From NCBI GenBank assembly GCA_020744225.1, contig JAGMWG010000006.1, forward strand, positions 1,736,001 to 1,800,000: a stretch of DNA of 64,000 nt, in the 5' to 3' direction. Below, piece after piece: positions 35,501-45,923 of the stretch; within the stretch, counting starts at the first letter, position 1, and each line of letters begins with the position of its first letter. The notes under the pieces are model-generated. The model was not told the origin of the DNA and searched no databases. It worked only from the letters and a program-made list of their open reading frames with translations. The position numbers and the translations under genes are program-made. Origin of the DNA: Paraphoma chrysanthemicola. Its lineage: Eukaryota > Ascomycota > Dothideomycetes > Pleosporales > Phaeosphaeriaceae.

Positions 35501-36688
35501 TCGAGCGGTACTGACCGATGAGAAAGGTACATTTCAAGCAAACCTACATCCATATGGCGACAGTCTGAATAGCATGGACGTATCAATTAATATGACAGTC
35601 ACCGAAGGGGATAAGACTTTTCGATGCGGGGAGCCCGCCGGGGTAAAACTGGGGCGTGGCCCCATCGGAAATGGATGTTCTGGAGGGCCAAGCGCGGGAG
35701 AACTTGTCCTCATTATGCGGGCGCTACCGACAAGTGATAACACTTTGTCACAAGAGGCTATAGCGGCATGCGTGAGTACCATCATGCTTGGGTGGCTCAG
35801 AACAAATCAAGATTGTGGTGAAGTCCGACTACAGCCACTTACGCCTCAGAATTCTACTCTTCTGCATTGCCGCCCAAAGTGGGTAATAGGAACAGCCAAG
35901 ATTCGCGTTGACCAAGATGGAAGGCTACTAGAGAAACCACAGCAGATCAACGTGAGGGATTTTTCGGGTAAGTGTTCAGCTCTGGGTTGAGACAATATCA
36001 CTGATGCGTCTTAGCCGTTGACGACGCTGACCTCTTCAGCAATGACGAAAGAAATCTCGCTGGCCATTCAAACTCGTTCATATTCGATGGTCTGAGCCCT
36101 GCCTATCACGCCGACTCATTCGCCAACGACTACCTGAACTACTTTATTCGTCGCGTATCAAATAGCACCAGTATGGTCGATCCTCAGCAACCTGTGCCAA
36201 CATTTGAAGAGATCATAGGGCCTCTCAACAAGGCATACGCGGGTCTGTTTGCAATTTGGCTTGGCTCGAACAAGGACAAACTGCTCGTCGCGCACGACAA
36301 TACACAACAGGTCAAAATCGACGGCTCGATCATTGAACTTGAGCCACGACTTTTACTTTCAATGCCGATGTTCATCATCTCCGAAGTCGTTCTGTGCACC
36401 TTCATCCTGGTTGCATTACTAGTTTACGCACGACCACCTGGGCAATATCTGCACCAACTACCTACGTCCATCGCTTCTACGATCGATCTGTTCGCTGCAA
36501 GTAATGCTGTGCAGGACATGAGAGGTACCTCGTCTCTAAATGGAAAGGGACGCGCAGAACATCTGGAGACACTAGGTGTTCAGTATGGATACGGAAGCTT
36601 CATTAGGGCCAGCGATGGGCGTGTACATGTTGGGATCGAAAAAACGCCATTTGTAAGAAGGCGGGCGACGACAAGGCAGATAACGTAG
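32512..36688 (+). CDS. DUF3433 large membrane protein
   Basis: I assemble seven exons (32512-32894, 33031-33543, 33604-33694, 33810-34611, 34659-34832, 34885-35967, 36015-36688) into about 1239 aa. The family block appears twice: WKPPALRVSVL then LYFPTLVAALFSIYWAWIDL and KRMEPYHQLSKEDGALGKDS, and in the second half NYIPTVIATLIEPTWILINR with MLQPIEELQ. Each half has several membrane segments and a long, Asn-rich extracellular loop with NxS/T sites. The function of DUF3433 proteins is unknown. The exon 4/5 junction is the weak point: the strong donor at 34605 breaks the frame, so a weaker donor at 34612 is used here; a frameshift is the alternative. Confidence 0.75.
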
Positions 36689-37956
36689 CTCATTACCAAG
36701 CTGCCTAGAGAATCTGAAGCGGCGCTAGATTATGTTTCTCATCTCCAATATCATCACCATGAAACAAGGTGCTTGGTCTTACTACAGTCTCTGTGACCTC
36801 GTAAAATTAGTTAGGCTTTTTCTGAATGGCTGCTGCTATGAGTCTTCTTTCATTGCTATGGCACTGTATACGCCTCAACAGCTACCTGCGCTGCAGCAAA
36901 GATAAGTCTACCTATACAATAGGTAAACAAGAGACTTACGTGTAGGCTTAGGCCATAATCTGAGTCTATCAGTGTTGCTTAGAATTATTACCTGCGAAAG
37001 GGGTTCCAAGCTATGGAACAGAAGGTAAGGAAATGCTCAAGATCAAGCGACAAACGAACTAAGATTGAGATGGTATGAACTGCTCCGCAGCGACTATACG
37101 GCAGTGAACTGGTATTCTAATGTTTCCCCTTTCTTTCACAAGATGGTGCTCGGAAGAGAGAACTCGAAAGAGCACACATACTGAGGTTACTGTGAGTCTA
37201 CATTGGCTCGCGCACGGACACTCACCAGCAAACAACAATAGTGAAGCCGTTACAGCTCGTCTGTTGTACCACGTGGTGCGTGCTCGCGATTCTCAACGCT
37301 GGTGGGTGGCCACATCCGTGTACAAGCGTGACGTACCACGAAGGTAGTATCTTGGAAGCACTTCACAGTTGTCACTGCCTCCCCACTCAATGCGGTCGAG
37401 TGATGCATGCTGGACTACACCTAACCACAGAGGCACCGCCTCGCTGCCCTTAGAATCAGCTCCTTGTCTCCTGGCACGTGCATAAGTGGCTGAGCCTAGC
37501 TGCGAGGCTGCATCGCGATGGCTTAAGTACTGACGAAAGCCTGGTTGCAGGTTGATCCCTGCTGTTGTGTGATTTCAACATTTCTTTTATTGGTGGGCAA
37601 TGATAGGTCTTTCATTTTGGTTCGCTGAAAGTCTCTGGGTATGGAATACGGCATAGTAGCTCTAGAATATAGGGTGATTTTATCGTTGGCAGATGTATAG
37701 TCTCGAGAGAATCAAATGGAACACTGGAAGTCCGGGTGCTGCTTGCGGAAAAGAAGCTTGGACATAGCCCAGATCACGTGCCAACGTTTTAGGCCAGAGC
37801 AAGCCACCCTAGCCCAAAGCTTAAGCTTAGCATCTCAAAAGTTCCCCAGACTTGACCTGCGACCAAGCCACAACACCTGTTGACTTAAGGACCGGATCCG
37901 GGATCGTATTCTAATCACCCACTGTATCTCAAACATCCACTGTTGCAACAATTAAA
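36689..37956. other. Intergenic, no gene seen
   Basis: This is 1.27 kb between the DUF3433 gene and the SR-protein gene. Open frames around 37120-37453 lack any family character. The last 100 bases form the pyrimidine-rich promoter of the SR-protein gene. Confidence 0.4.
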
Positions 37957-39086
37957 ATGCCCTCGCGCACACCGTCGCCCACGCGATCTGCGACGCGGTC
38001 GCGTTCGGGCAGCATTATTCGTGACCGTTCGCGCACAAGATCACCAAGTCGGGCTCGCTCAGCGCCCTCACGGTCTCCACGGCGCTCAATCTCTCCTCGC
38101 TCAGCATCGCGCTCGCCAATACGGGACTCGCGATCACCTTCACCGCGGCGCAATGGGCGAAGGAGCTATACACCAGACAGCAGATCTCGGTCGCGATCAA
38201 GAGGCAGGAGCTTTTCGCGAAGCCCAACACCAAGAGATAGTTCACCTGCGCCTAAAAGCGCAAAGGTAAGAGGATTATCTAACTTTAAGGATTCTTGGAC
38301 TACTTCGCGAAGTCCAGCCTGGTCCGACGGCAGCTAACTCTACCCCAGATTGTAGTCGAGGCATTGACACGCAATGTCAAAGAAGATCACATCCGCGAGA
38401 TCTTCGGAAAGTACGGCGTAATCAAGGATCTGCGCATGCCCATGAATCCAACCTTCAACATCAACCGCGGTATCGCATACATTCTGTACGAAGAGATCGA
38501 CGAAGCCGAGCGCGCAATTGCGAAAATGCACGACGCACAGCTCGACGGAGCAAAGCTACAAGTTTCGATTGTCCTGCCACGACGCCGGTTCTCACAGACC
38601 CCACCACCAGCACGCAGAGGTCCACCACCACGGGAGCGATTCAATGATCGGTACAACGACAGCTATGACAATAGAGGAGCAGGGCCGCCGGGCGCATACC
38701 GACCGCCACCAATGGGCGGAGGACCGCCACGATACCGCTCGAGATCGCCGCGTGGAGGGTTCAGAGGCGGACGGGGAGGCAGAGGAGGACGAGGCGGCTA
38801 TGGATACAGGCCACGTTCGTACAGCCGGTCGAGAAGTCGGTCACCAAGGCGAAGCCCCTCGAGATCTTCATACAGCCGATCTCCTTCAAGAACACCGCCA
38901 AGACGAGGATACGGACGACGAGACTCGCCGCCGCGGAGAGGTGGTCGCGGTCGAGGCGGCGGCGGAGGCAGAGGTGATGGCGGCCGTGGCGGTGGAGGCG
39001 GAGGTGGTGGCAGGCGAAGCCCTAGCTACAGCTCATATGGCAGCAGGAGTCCACGGGATCGCAGTAGAAGCAGAGACCGGCGGTGA
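37957..39086 (+). CDS. RNPS1-like SR-rich RRM splicing factor
   Basis: Two exons (37957-38265, 38349-39086) give 348 aa. Residues 1-100 are an RS-rich domain (SRSRSRGRSFSRSP and similar). One RRM follows from the splice junction (IVVEALTRNVKEDHIREIFG as RNP2 side, GIAYILYEEIDEAERAIAKM as RNP1 side), with the spacing seen in RNPS1. The C-terminus is RGG/GGRGG- and RS-rich. RNPS1 relatives join the exon-junction complex and influence splicing and mRNA surveillance in the nucleus. The RS dipeptides are expected targets of SR-protein kinases. It is convergent with the CDK11-like gene, only 79 bp apart. Confidence 0.88.
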
Positions 39087-39165
39087 AAATGACAATCGTA
39101 GCATTGGCCTGGAAGCATGGTGCAGGTATCCTTGAACATTAGAACCGTAACTTGTACGAAAACAT

Positions 39166-40518
39166 TCAAGCCATCTTCAACTGAAACCCTCCACCCCTCT
39201 CCTCATCCTCCCTGCCCGCAAACAACCCACTGAAATCCACACTCCCCAATCCAACCCTCCCCTCCCCCCTCTTCGGCGCATGCGGACTCTTCCGCCTCCT
39301 CTTCTCCTGCCCCGCCTTACTCGGAAACGTGGGAAACATCTCACTCGGCTTCGGTTTCGGCTGTTCCCTAAAATACTCATGCTGCAACACTTCTTTGGCC
39401 GATGGTCTGCCCTCTGGATTCAAGCTCAGCAACGAACTCAACAGCTCCACGCCCGCTGACGTCAGGAATGGGAACTTTGCGCGATTGAAGCCTGGTTTGT
39501 TGGTATGGTCCCTGGGCATTTTGAGTGATTTTGCGTTTGGCAGGCGGTAGAATTCGGGCCATGTTTTCTCGCTGGGTAGGCCGCAGAGTGTGAATATTAG
39601 GGATAGTTGATCGACTTCGTTCTTGCCTTGCAACAAAGGCTCCTTGGCGAGGAGCTCGCCGAAGATACATCCTATGCTCCACATGTCGATTTCAGTGCCG
39701 TATGTCGTGGTCCCGAGAAGCAGTTCTGGCGCGCGATACCATAGTGTGACGACAAGTTGTGTGAGCGGCGCATCTGCGGGCGGGATGTAGCGTGCCATGC
39801 CGAAGTCTGCGAGTTTGAGGTGGCCGCGGTTGTTCAGGAGGATGTTTGATGTTTTCAAGTCGCGGTGGAATATGAAGTTGTCGTGTAGAAAGGATACGCC
39901 GGAGAGGAGTTGGCGTAGGAGGGTCTTTACTTCGCTGGCCATGAAGCGCTCGGGCATGTCTTCTTGAAGCGTTTTGAGATCGTGCTCGAGGAATTCCATG
40001 ACAAGGATGCAGTCTGTGGGAGACTCGCCAGAGAGAATTTCTTGGAGGGAGACGATGTTTGGGTGTCGTGCTTTTTGGAGGATAGAGATTTCACGCAGGG
40101 CGGTGATGGGAAAACCGTCTTGGGCTTGGTCCATTTTCACTTTCTTGAGAGCCACGATTTGAGAGGTGGTGATATCTTGTGCGCGCGAGACGAAGCCATA
40201 CGAGCCTTCTTCAATGGGATTGAGGTGCGTAAAGTTGGAGATATGGCGGCATGGAGACCAAGTGGGTGCTTCAAAGCGTAGTAACTTCCGCTCGCCTTCG
40301 GGCAACTTGGTGGGGACATCGATGTTTCCGCTGTCATCGTCGCCAGATGATAAACGTCGTCGCTTGGCGGGGCGGGTCGCTGGCTCTTGTGGGGCTTTGG
40401 CAGCTGCCTCTGCTTCTTGTTGTTTGAGAAGCTTCAGACGTTTCTTTTCTTCCTTCTCTTTCTTGCGACGCAGCTCTTCTGCCTTGTCCGCTTCTGAGTC
40501 TGCCCAGCGCGATGCCAT
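39166..40518 (-). CDS. CDK11/PITSLRE-type cyclin-dependent kinase
   Basis: A single exon encodes 450 aa from MASRWADSE; a longer in-frame ATG at 40692 adds 58 residues with no family match, so I prefer the inner start. The kinase domain has IEEGSYGFV (102-110), the lysine in VALKKVK, PITALREI (137-144) in place of the canonical PITSLRE, HRDLKTSN (218-225), DFG (238-240) and YRAPELLLG. The basic, Glu/Lys-rich N-terminus is usual for this family. CDK11 kinases bind L-type cyclins and act on transcription and pre-mRNA splicing in the nucleus, which fits its neighbour, an SR splicing factor. No intron is needed. Confidence 0.9.
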   Translation of the reverse strand: MASRWADSEADKAEELRRKKEKEEKKRLKLLKQQEAEAAAKAPQEPATRPAKRRRLSSGDDDSGNIDVPTKLPEGERKLLRFEAPTWSPCRHISNFTHLNPIEEGSYGFVSRAQDITTSQIVALKKVKMDQAQDGFPITALREISILQKARHPNIVSLQEILSGESPTDCILVMEFLEHDLKTLQEDMPERFMASEVKTLLRQLLSGVSFLHDNFIFHRDLKTSNILLNNRGHLKLADFGMARYIPPADAPLTQLVVTLWYRAPELLLGTTTYGTEIDMWSIGCIFGELLAKEPLLQGKNEVDQLSLIFTLCGLPSEKTWPEFYRLPNAKSLKMPRDHTNKPGFNRAKFPFLTSAGVELLSSLLSLNPEGRPSAKEVLQHEYFREQPKPKPSEMFPTFPSKAGQEKRRRKSPHAPKRGEGRVGLGSVDFSGLFAGREDEERGGGFQLKMA

Positions 40519-40778
40519 TGCTTTTTCAGTCCCCAATTGCAAACTCGTCGTTATGGTGTCTATGCGTTGATCTTGTGCGGACAGCTGAATGAGTTTTCTC
40601 CTTTGTATGCCAGATCGTTCTGTCTTTGACTCTGGGAACTGATGTTGATGGCCAAGTCGGGCACGTGAGATGAAGTTGGCGATGGAGGTCAAAGCTCCTT
40701 CACCTCGGCGCGTTCCGAACTAAACTTTTTGGCCGTTCCGAACACACACGTCATGGAAGTGCGATAACACTCAACGAC

Positions 40779-42507
40779 ATGAGAGCGCATTCTCTCACTG
40801 CTCTTCGAACGGCTGCTCGATGTAGCCAGTTACACAACGCCGAGCGAGTTCCTCGCTTGACGCCATGCGCAATTCGGTGGTCCTCATCATTGACTCCATC
40901 GCCATCGGGCAGCGAGCGAAAATGGTCGACACCATTGGCAAAGATGCTCGGTGAAGCCATTACCGTAAATATACCTGCAAAATGCTGGTGGTTTAGGGGC
41001 TGATATCGAGGTCAGACTACAGGCCCAATATCAGTAGCGGCATACATGCGACAATGCCTCACTGCGCCCGAAGGCGGCTACTATACGCGACAAACCACCA
41101 CTGGCGAGGATCAATTCGGCACGAAAGGCGACTTCGTAACCTCACCCGAGATCAGCCAAGTCTTCGGAGAGCTGATAGGCATATGGTTGTACGCAGAATG
41201 GCTGGCTCAAGGGAAAAGAGACAAAGTGCAGATCATCGAGGTTGGACCTGGAAGAGGCACGTTGATGGACGACGTGCTTAGGGTATGTGGGAATACTGGA
41301 GATTAGAGAACCCCAACTAACGAAGTCAGACTGTGTCCAGTTTCAAAGCATTCGCCAACAGCATAGAGGCTGTGTACCTCATCGAAGCATCTCCACATCT
41401 CCAGAAACAACAGGCGAAGCTGCTCACTGGTTCGGAGGACCTGAAGAAGAGCGATCTTGGGTGGACGGCTCCGCTGAAATACGTGCCTGGTGTTAGCATA
41501 CAGTGGTGTGAGGATATACGATTCGTTCCAAAAGGTATCAGTTCATGACGTCTGGATTCGATCGCATCGTTGCTGACCACTGAGCAGAAGAGACATCCAC
41601 GCCATTCATTCTCGCCCACGAGTTCTTCGATGCCTTACCCATCCACGTCTTCCAAAACGTTCCACAATCGTCCATCCCTGCTTCGTCCACAATCATCACG
41701 CCCACAGGTCCCATAAAGCCCAAGCATGGTGTGACAGTTCCAAAGAACACATGGCACGAGTTGGTGGTGTCACCAGCTTCGCCCTTTGCTTCCGCGGGCA
41801 CAACCGTTACGACTTCGGCAGCCCCGGAGAACGCCGAAGAGAAGCCTGACTTCGAGTTGACTGTGTCAAAAACACCTACACCACACTCGCTGTACTTGCC
41901 GAAGATGTCGACTCGCTACAAGAAACTGGAAGATACAGAGGATGCAATCATTGAAATCTCTCCGGAGTCCTTGGCATATGCATCCGACTTCGCTGTGCGG
42001 ATAGGTGGTGGCAATGCATCCGCTGCAGCGCCATCAGCAAGTAAGGATGAGTCGACAGCCTTCAACAAGACACAACCCTCGGGAGCCGCACTCATTCTGG
42101 ACTATGGTCCGTCTGACACCATCCCAGCCAACACTTTCCGTGGCATACGATCCCATGAGACCGTCTCGCCATTCACTGCTCCCGGACTCGTCGACCTCTC
42201 AGCAGATGTGGACTTCCTAGCGCTAGCCGACGCAGCCCTTGATGCATCTCCGGGTGTGGAGATCCACGGCCCGGTAGAGCAAAGCTTCTTTTTGTCGACA
42301 ATGGGCATCAAAGAACGTGCCGAGCGGCTGCTAAAGGGCGCGAAGGACGAAGAAACCAGAAGAAGATTGGAGACGGGCTGGAAGAGACTTGTAGATCGAG
42401 GTCCGAATGGCATGGGCAAGACATACAAGGCGATGGCTATCGTGCCGTACCTCAAGGGATCGAAGCTTCGAAGACCGGTTGGTTTCGGCGGCGACATCGC
42501 TGCGTGA
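40779..42507 (+). CDS. NDUFAF7: NDUFAF7-type mitochondrial methyltransferase
   Basis: Four exons (40779-40964, 41016-41282, 41330-41534, 41588-42507) give 525 aa. An Arg/Ser/Ala-rich presequence (MRAHSLTALRTAARC) fits mitochondrial import. The conserved core follows: GPISVAAYMRQCLTAPEGGYY, GDFVTSPEISQVFGELIG, the SAM-site EVGPGRGTLMDD, and ILAHEFFDALPIHVFQ. NDUFAF7/MidA proteins dimethylate an arginine of the NDUFS2 subunit during complex I assembly in the matrix. Between about residues 290 and 400 is an Ala/Ser/Pro-rich insertion typical of fungal versions. It is divergent from the CDK11-like gene across 260 bp. Its 3' end has a decayed duplicate at 44.2 kb. Confidence 0.88.
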
Positions 42508-43380
42508 TAGACACGGAAAATAGTGCTGGAGAATACCAAGGAAAAAAAACATGCCCGGTGATCATCTTTACTGATCTCTTGCGCATGAACGAACCTTCAG
42601 CACGATGTGCGCTTCTTTGCTCGACCGTTTCTGTCCAGTGCATTGCTTTTGTTCTCAACTTTTTGCATATCCTAGTATCGTGATGTAGGTTGGGACGTTT
42701 GCGCCTCCTTCGACCATGGTTCTGAGAAGGCACAGTCATCATTCTCCGCACCGTTCCGACTATCTCATGTTCGCCTGCCTCTCCTCCTCCACTGCAAAGG
42801 TGCATAGCGCATCCAACATAAGGGATGGTCGGCACGAGCCGCGAAAGATGCGCTACGCACCTTTCAACGGGAGGGTATATACATCTTGAACAAAAGCCAC
42901 TTAAACACCTGGTGCCGCTGAAGACTTGGAAGAGACAACCAGACACTGTGGCATCCTCCCTAGAGGAGTCGCTAGCGTTCCCACTTCGGACACGGAACAC
43001 ATTCAATGGCTGCCTAGCAAGAAAGTGGGTACGCAGTGCTCTTCTATTGGTCTAATCTGCATACATTCACAACATGACGTAGAAGCGCTATATTCGCAAC
43101 TCTTCAATAGGCGTGCGCTGAAACATAAGGCTGTGTATATCCCTTAGGTGGCATGACGTCTATCCGCAATGAAATGTTATGTGGAAGCCTAGTGGTCAGC
43201 ATAACATGCGGCACTTATAAATGGGATGACACCCTGCCTATAAGTCTTACCCACTCAACCTACCATCGCAATCATAACTCTGCACTGTGGATCACCTCAA
43301 TTATCATTCTCACTTCATTTTCACCCACTCAGAGAATTGACAGGCGTTCAAATCCTTTCAGCACCGAGAACAAGATAATC
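42508..43380. other. Intergenic with part of a local duplication
   Basis: No gene is seen. Positions around 42690-42790 (including GCGACCATGGTTCT-like sequence) resemble 44470-44560, so the flank downstream of NDUFAF7 exists twice. Confidence 0.4.
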
Positions 43381-44040
43381 ATGTCCTCGCCAGCGGCGCA
43401 AGTACCACCTGCTGAAGGCGGGTTGCCTAAGGATGGAAACCAACGTCCAGGCCAATCCGAACTAGGATATTCTGCTCAGAATGAAGACCGAAAGACTGAA
43501 ATTGCCCAGCCTGCGCAAGTCGAGACTGGAAGAGACCAGCTCAACGCCGTAGCCCGGTCATTGCGAAGGCCTGCAGATAGAAAAAGCTTCAGGATGCTTT
43601 GCACCGACGGAGTCTGGAGGATCATACACTACTTACCTACACCGCCCGACCAACCAACTGACTACGAGATATACGACGCGAAACCCATGTCGCCAGAGAT
43701 GATCAAGGCCTTCCTTGATACACGACCTTGGAGTCAAGAGACGGAAGACCGCTTCCGGGGAGTTGATGGAAGGAATGTACCGCTAGAGTGAGTGATGCGA
43801 ATAAGTACGCTGTTTTGTACACGTTAATTGACTCGATGCGATGACTTTAGACAGTGGTTGAATCCCCCACCAGGTATTATTCACCCTATGCGCTCTCAGA
43901 ACGAGCGCGATGAGGATATGAGGAAGTATCGTGAAGAGAGGGCGCAGCTGGAACTGAAAATTGCGCGTGGAGAGATTAGCCCCGAGGAACCCGTATCGTG
44001 TACTAGCATTAAAAGTAACTACGATCTGCGCCCTCGCTAG
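43381..44040 (+). CDS. Hypothetical hydrophilic protein
   Basis: Two exons (43381-43787, 43851-44040; 63-bp intron with ACTTTAG acceptor) give 198 aa. The ATG follows CAAGATAATC and opens a clean frame. The product is soluble, Pro/Gln-rich at the start, then has FRMLCTDGVWRIIHYLPTPP, a C-terminal coiled-coil-like charged stretch (ERDEDMRKYREERAQLELKI) and ends in SNYDLRPR. I do not recognise a domain. It lies between the NDUFAF7 gene and a decayed copy of that gene's 3' end, so it may have arrived or been duplicated with the local rearrangement. Splice sites and steady codon use make it likely to be real. Confidence 0.6.
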
Positions 44041-44214
44041 GTGTTAGGTGTTGCTGTTAGCAGGTCACAAGAGTTGCGGCGTGTCGAGCCATCGGTATCG
44101 AGGTTATGAAGAGATTGGAGTTTTGGGGTTGGAGATGTCGCTTCAGTACGCATAGAAGTATTGGTGATACAATACTAGCTATCCCAAGATCTCGCTATTA
44201 ATATGCATGATGTA

Positions 44215-44560
44215 GCTATACCGAACCAGATTGTACAGAAGTCTATCCGAAGTGCTATCATTTCTAGGGTTCGAAGCTTCGACGACCTGTTAGGTTCGGT
44301 GGCGATATCGCTCTTGAAAGCCATGGATAAGAGTGCTGCATATTCGCAACATACACTATACATGATCGAACGATGGTTCAGTACCATGTACGTCTCTTGG
44401 ATCAACATTATCCCACACTTCCATGTGCTGACTTCTCACTCCACTCTGCCATGTTGTGGTACTATGATGGAGATTTGAGACATTAGCGCCTCTCGCGACC
44501 ATGGTTCTTTAACGCGCTACAGTCACCAGTTTTCGCACAAAATCCCGACTACTTAAACAT
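44215..44560 (+). repeat. Decayed copy of NDUFAF7 3' end and flank
   Basis: Positions 44262-44315 (TTCGAAGCTTCGACGACCTG, then GGTGGCGATATCGCT) align with the last codons of NDUFAF7 at 42455-42505 (TCGAAGCTTCGAAGACCGG, then GGCGGCGACATCGCT). Further on, 44470-44560 aligns with 42690-42790. Same orientation, many substitutions, no open frame retained. Confidence 0.6.
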
Positions 44561-44657
44561 CCGACGAGCTCTTGCTCTTCCATTCTGATTCATACAACGG
44601 ACAAAAAATTCACTCTTCCAACCTTGAACTTTTGTGCCCATCCACCAAAGGACAAAA

Positions 44658-45056
44658 ATGGCCACCACCATGGAACCACGCAGACACCGCAACATAGGTG
44701 ACGTCCGCCGCATCTTCAAAGCATGGGACTTCAACGCCTCTCACAAAAACCAAAGTTCCGCGACCCTCGATGTAGCCTTCGCAATCCTCTATCCGGTTAG
44801 CCCTGACCTCGAGCGCCCGCGAAACCTCGGATATCGGATTTGGCGCTATAAGATGGATGTGATTGAGAAGATTCTGGTCTCGTGCGGTTGTGCATTTATT
44901 GAGCATTTGAGACGGCATATTACGGGGTATCTGAGGGAAGGGTTGCGGAGACCGATCAAGAGGCTACCGGAGTGGTTGAGTGGGTATGTTAGTATTGACG
45001 AAGTAGGTGCTTTTGGGCTGGGTAGGATTGATGCGAGGGGAAAATCTGAGATTTGA
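44658..45056 (+). CDS. Small hypothetical protein
   Basis: A single 132-aa frame starts in a strong context (AAAAATGGCC). The product is basic and soluble, with DVRRIFKAWDF, then a longer helical part (GYRIWRYKMDVIEKILVSCG, LRRHITGYLREGLRR). I recognise no family. It starts just after the duplicated NDUFAF7 flank, in the same relative place as the 198-aa gene behind the original flank, but the two proteins are not visibly related. Confidence 0.5.
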   Translation: MATTMEPRRHRNIGDVRRIFKAWDFNASHKNQSSATLDVAFAILYPVSPDLERPRNLGYRIWRYKMDVIEKILVSCGCAFIEHLRRHITGYLREGLRRPIKRLPEWLSGYVSIDEVGAFGLGRIDARGKSEI

Positions 45057-45923
45057 TATTAGAGAGCAGAGGTAGTAGGTTGGGAAGCGGGTTGAAGATG
45101 TCGTGACCGAATGGTGCGAAAAAGCTTGGAGAATGGCTTCTCTTGGTGGACTAGGCGTTGATCAGGACGTTACAATGCTGGGGAGGAGTCGATGACTATC
45201 TGTATTGCAGGGTTTGATTAAGTAGAGCTAGATTGGAGAATTGAAGCATCGCATGCAACGGAGATGCTTTCGTATACACTGCATTTCGCGTCAGACGAAG
45301 TATGAGAGGCAGAACGAGATTGTATCGGCCATACAAACCTTATTTTGATGTATCATACGGCAGAAAAGTTTGTACTCGATAGTTCAGAAAGTGTTGCGCA
45401 TGGTTTGAGACAGTTAGCGGCAAACTACCTGCCTTCAATGTCTTTCTCCACTCGACTATCTATACTTACATGACCTGCAACAGACCGTGTTTCGTCCCCA
45501 TGACTGTTATCCATGTTTCCCTATCGACGTCCCGTACCCATTCAGGCTGGTCTATCATGGCCTTGTTGCCATGCGTAGGTACTGAACGATCGGTTTCATA
45601 CCAAGAGGCTGTTGGCGCGGAAGGTGGCATGTCGACTTGCCAGCCTTGAACATTTTGCCTGATTTCTGATGGGAGTCACTGCTACCCATTCAATCCTTTA
45701 CCCCAATTAGGCATGGTGGTAATGCGCGCTGGGCGCCGCCTCCATGCGGCTATGCGGCTGAGCCTTCCCCGCTCTGCACCGATCATCCTTCCTGTCCCAC
45801 GTCAACGCGCTCTACTCCTTTCGTTCTCACTTCGAATCATCCCCTCGAAGCCGAGATTCCAATCCCGCTGTCTTTGTTCTCGCCTCAACTAGTCGGATTC
45901 ATCGACTCGTTATTAGCGCCTCG
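45057..45923. other. Intergenic, no gene seen
   Basis: This is the upstream region of the first HET-domain gene. The final 150 bases are C/T-rich, as is common before fungal start codons. Confidence 0.4.

Noticed and set aside
38518..39135. 205-codon frame inside the SR-protein gene
   Set aside because: A shifted-frame shadow of the RS/GGR-rich repeats, which lack stops in other frames.
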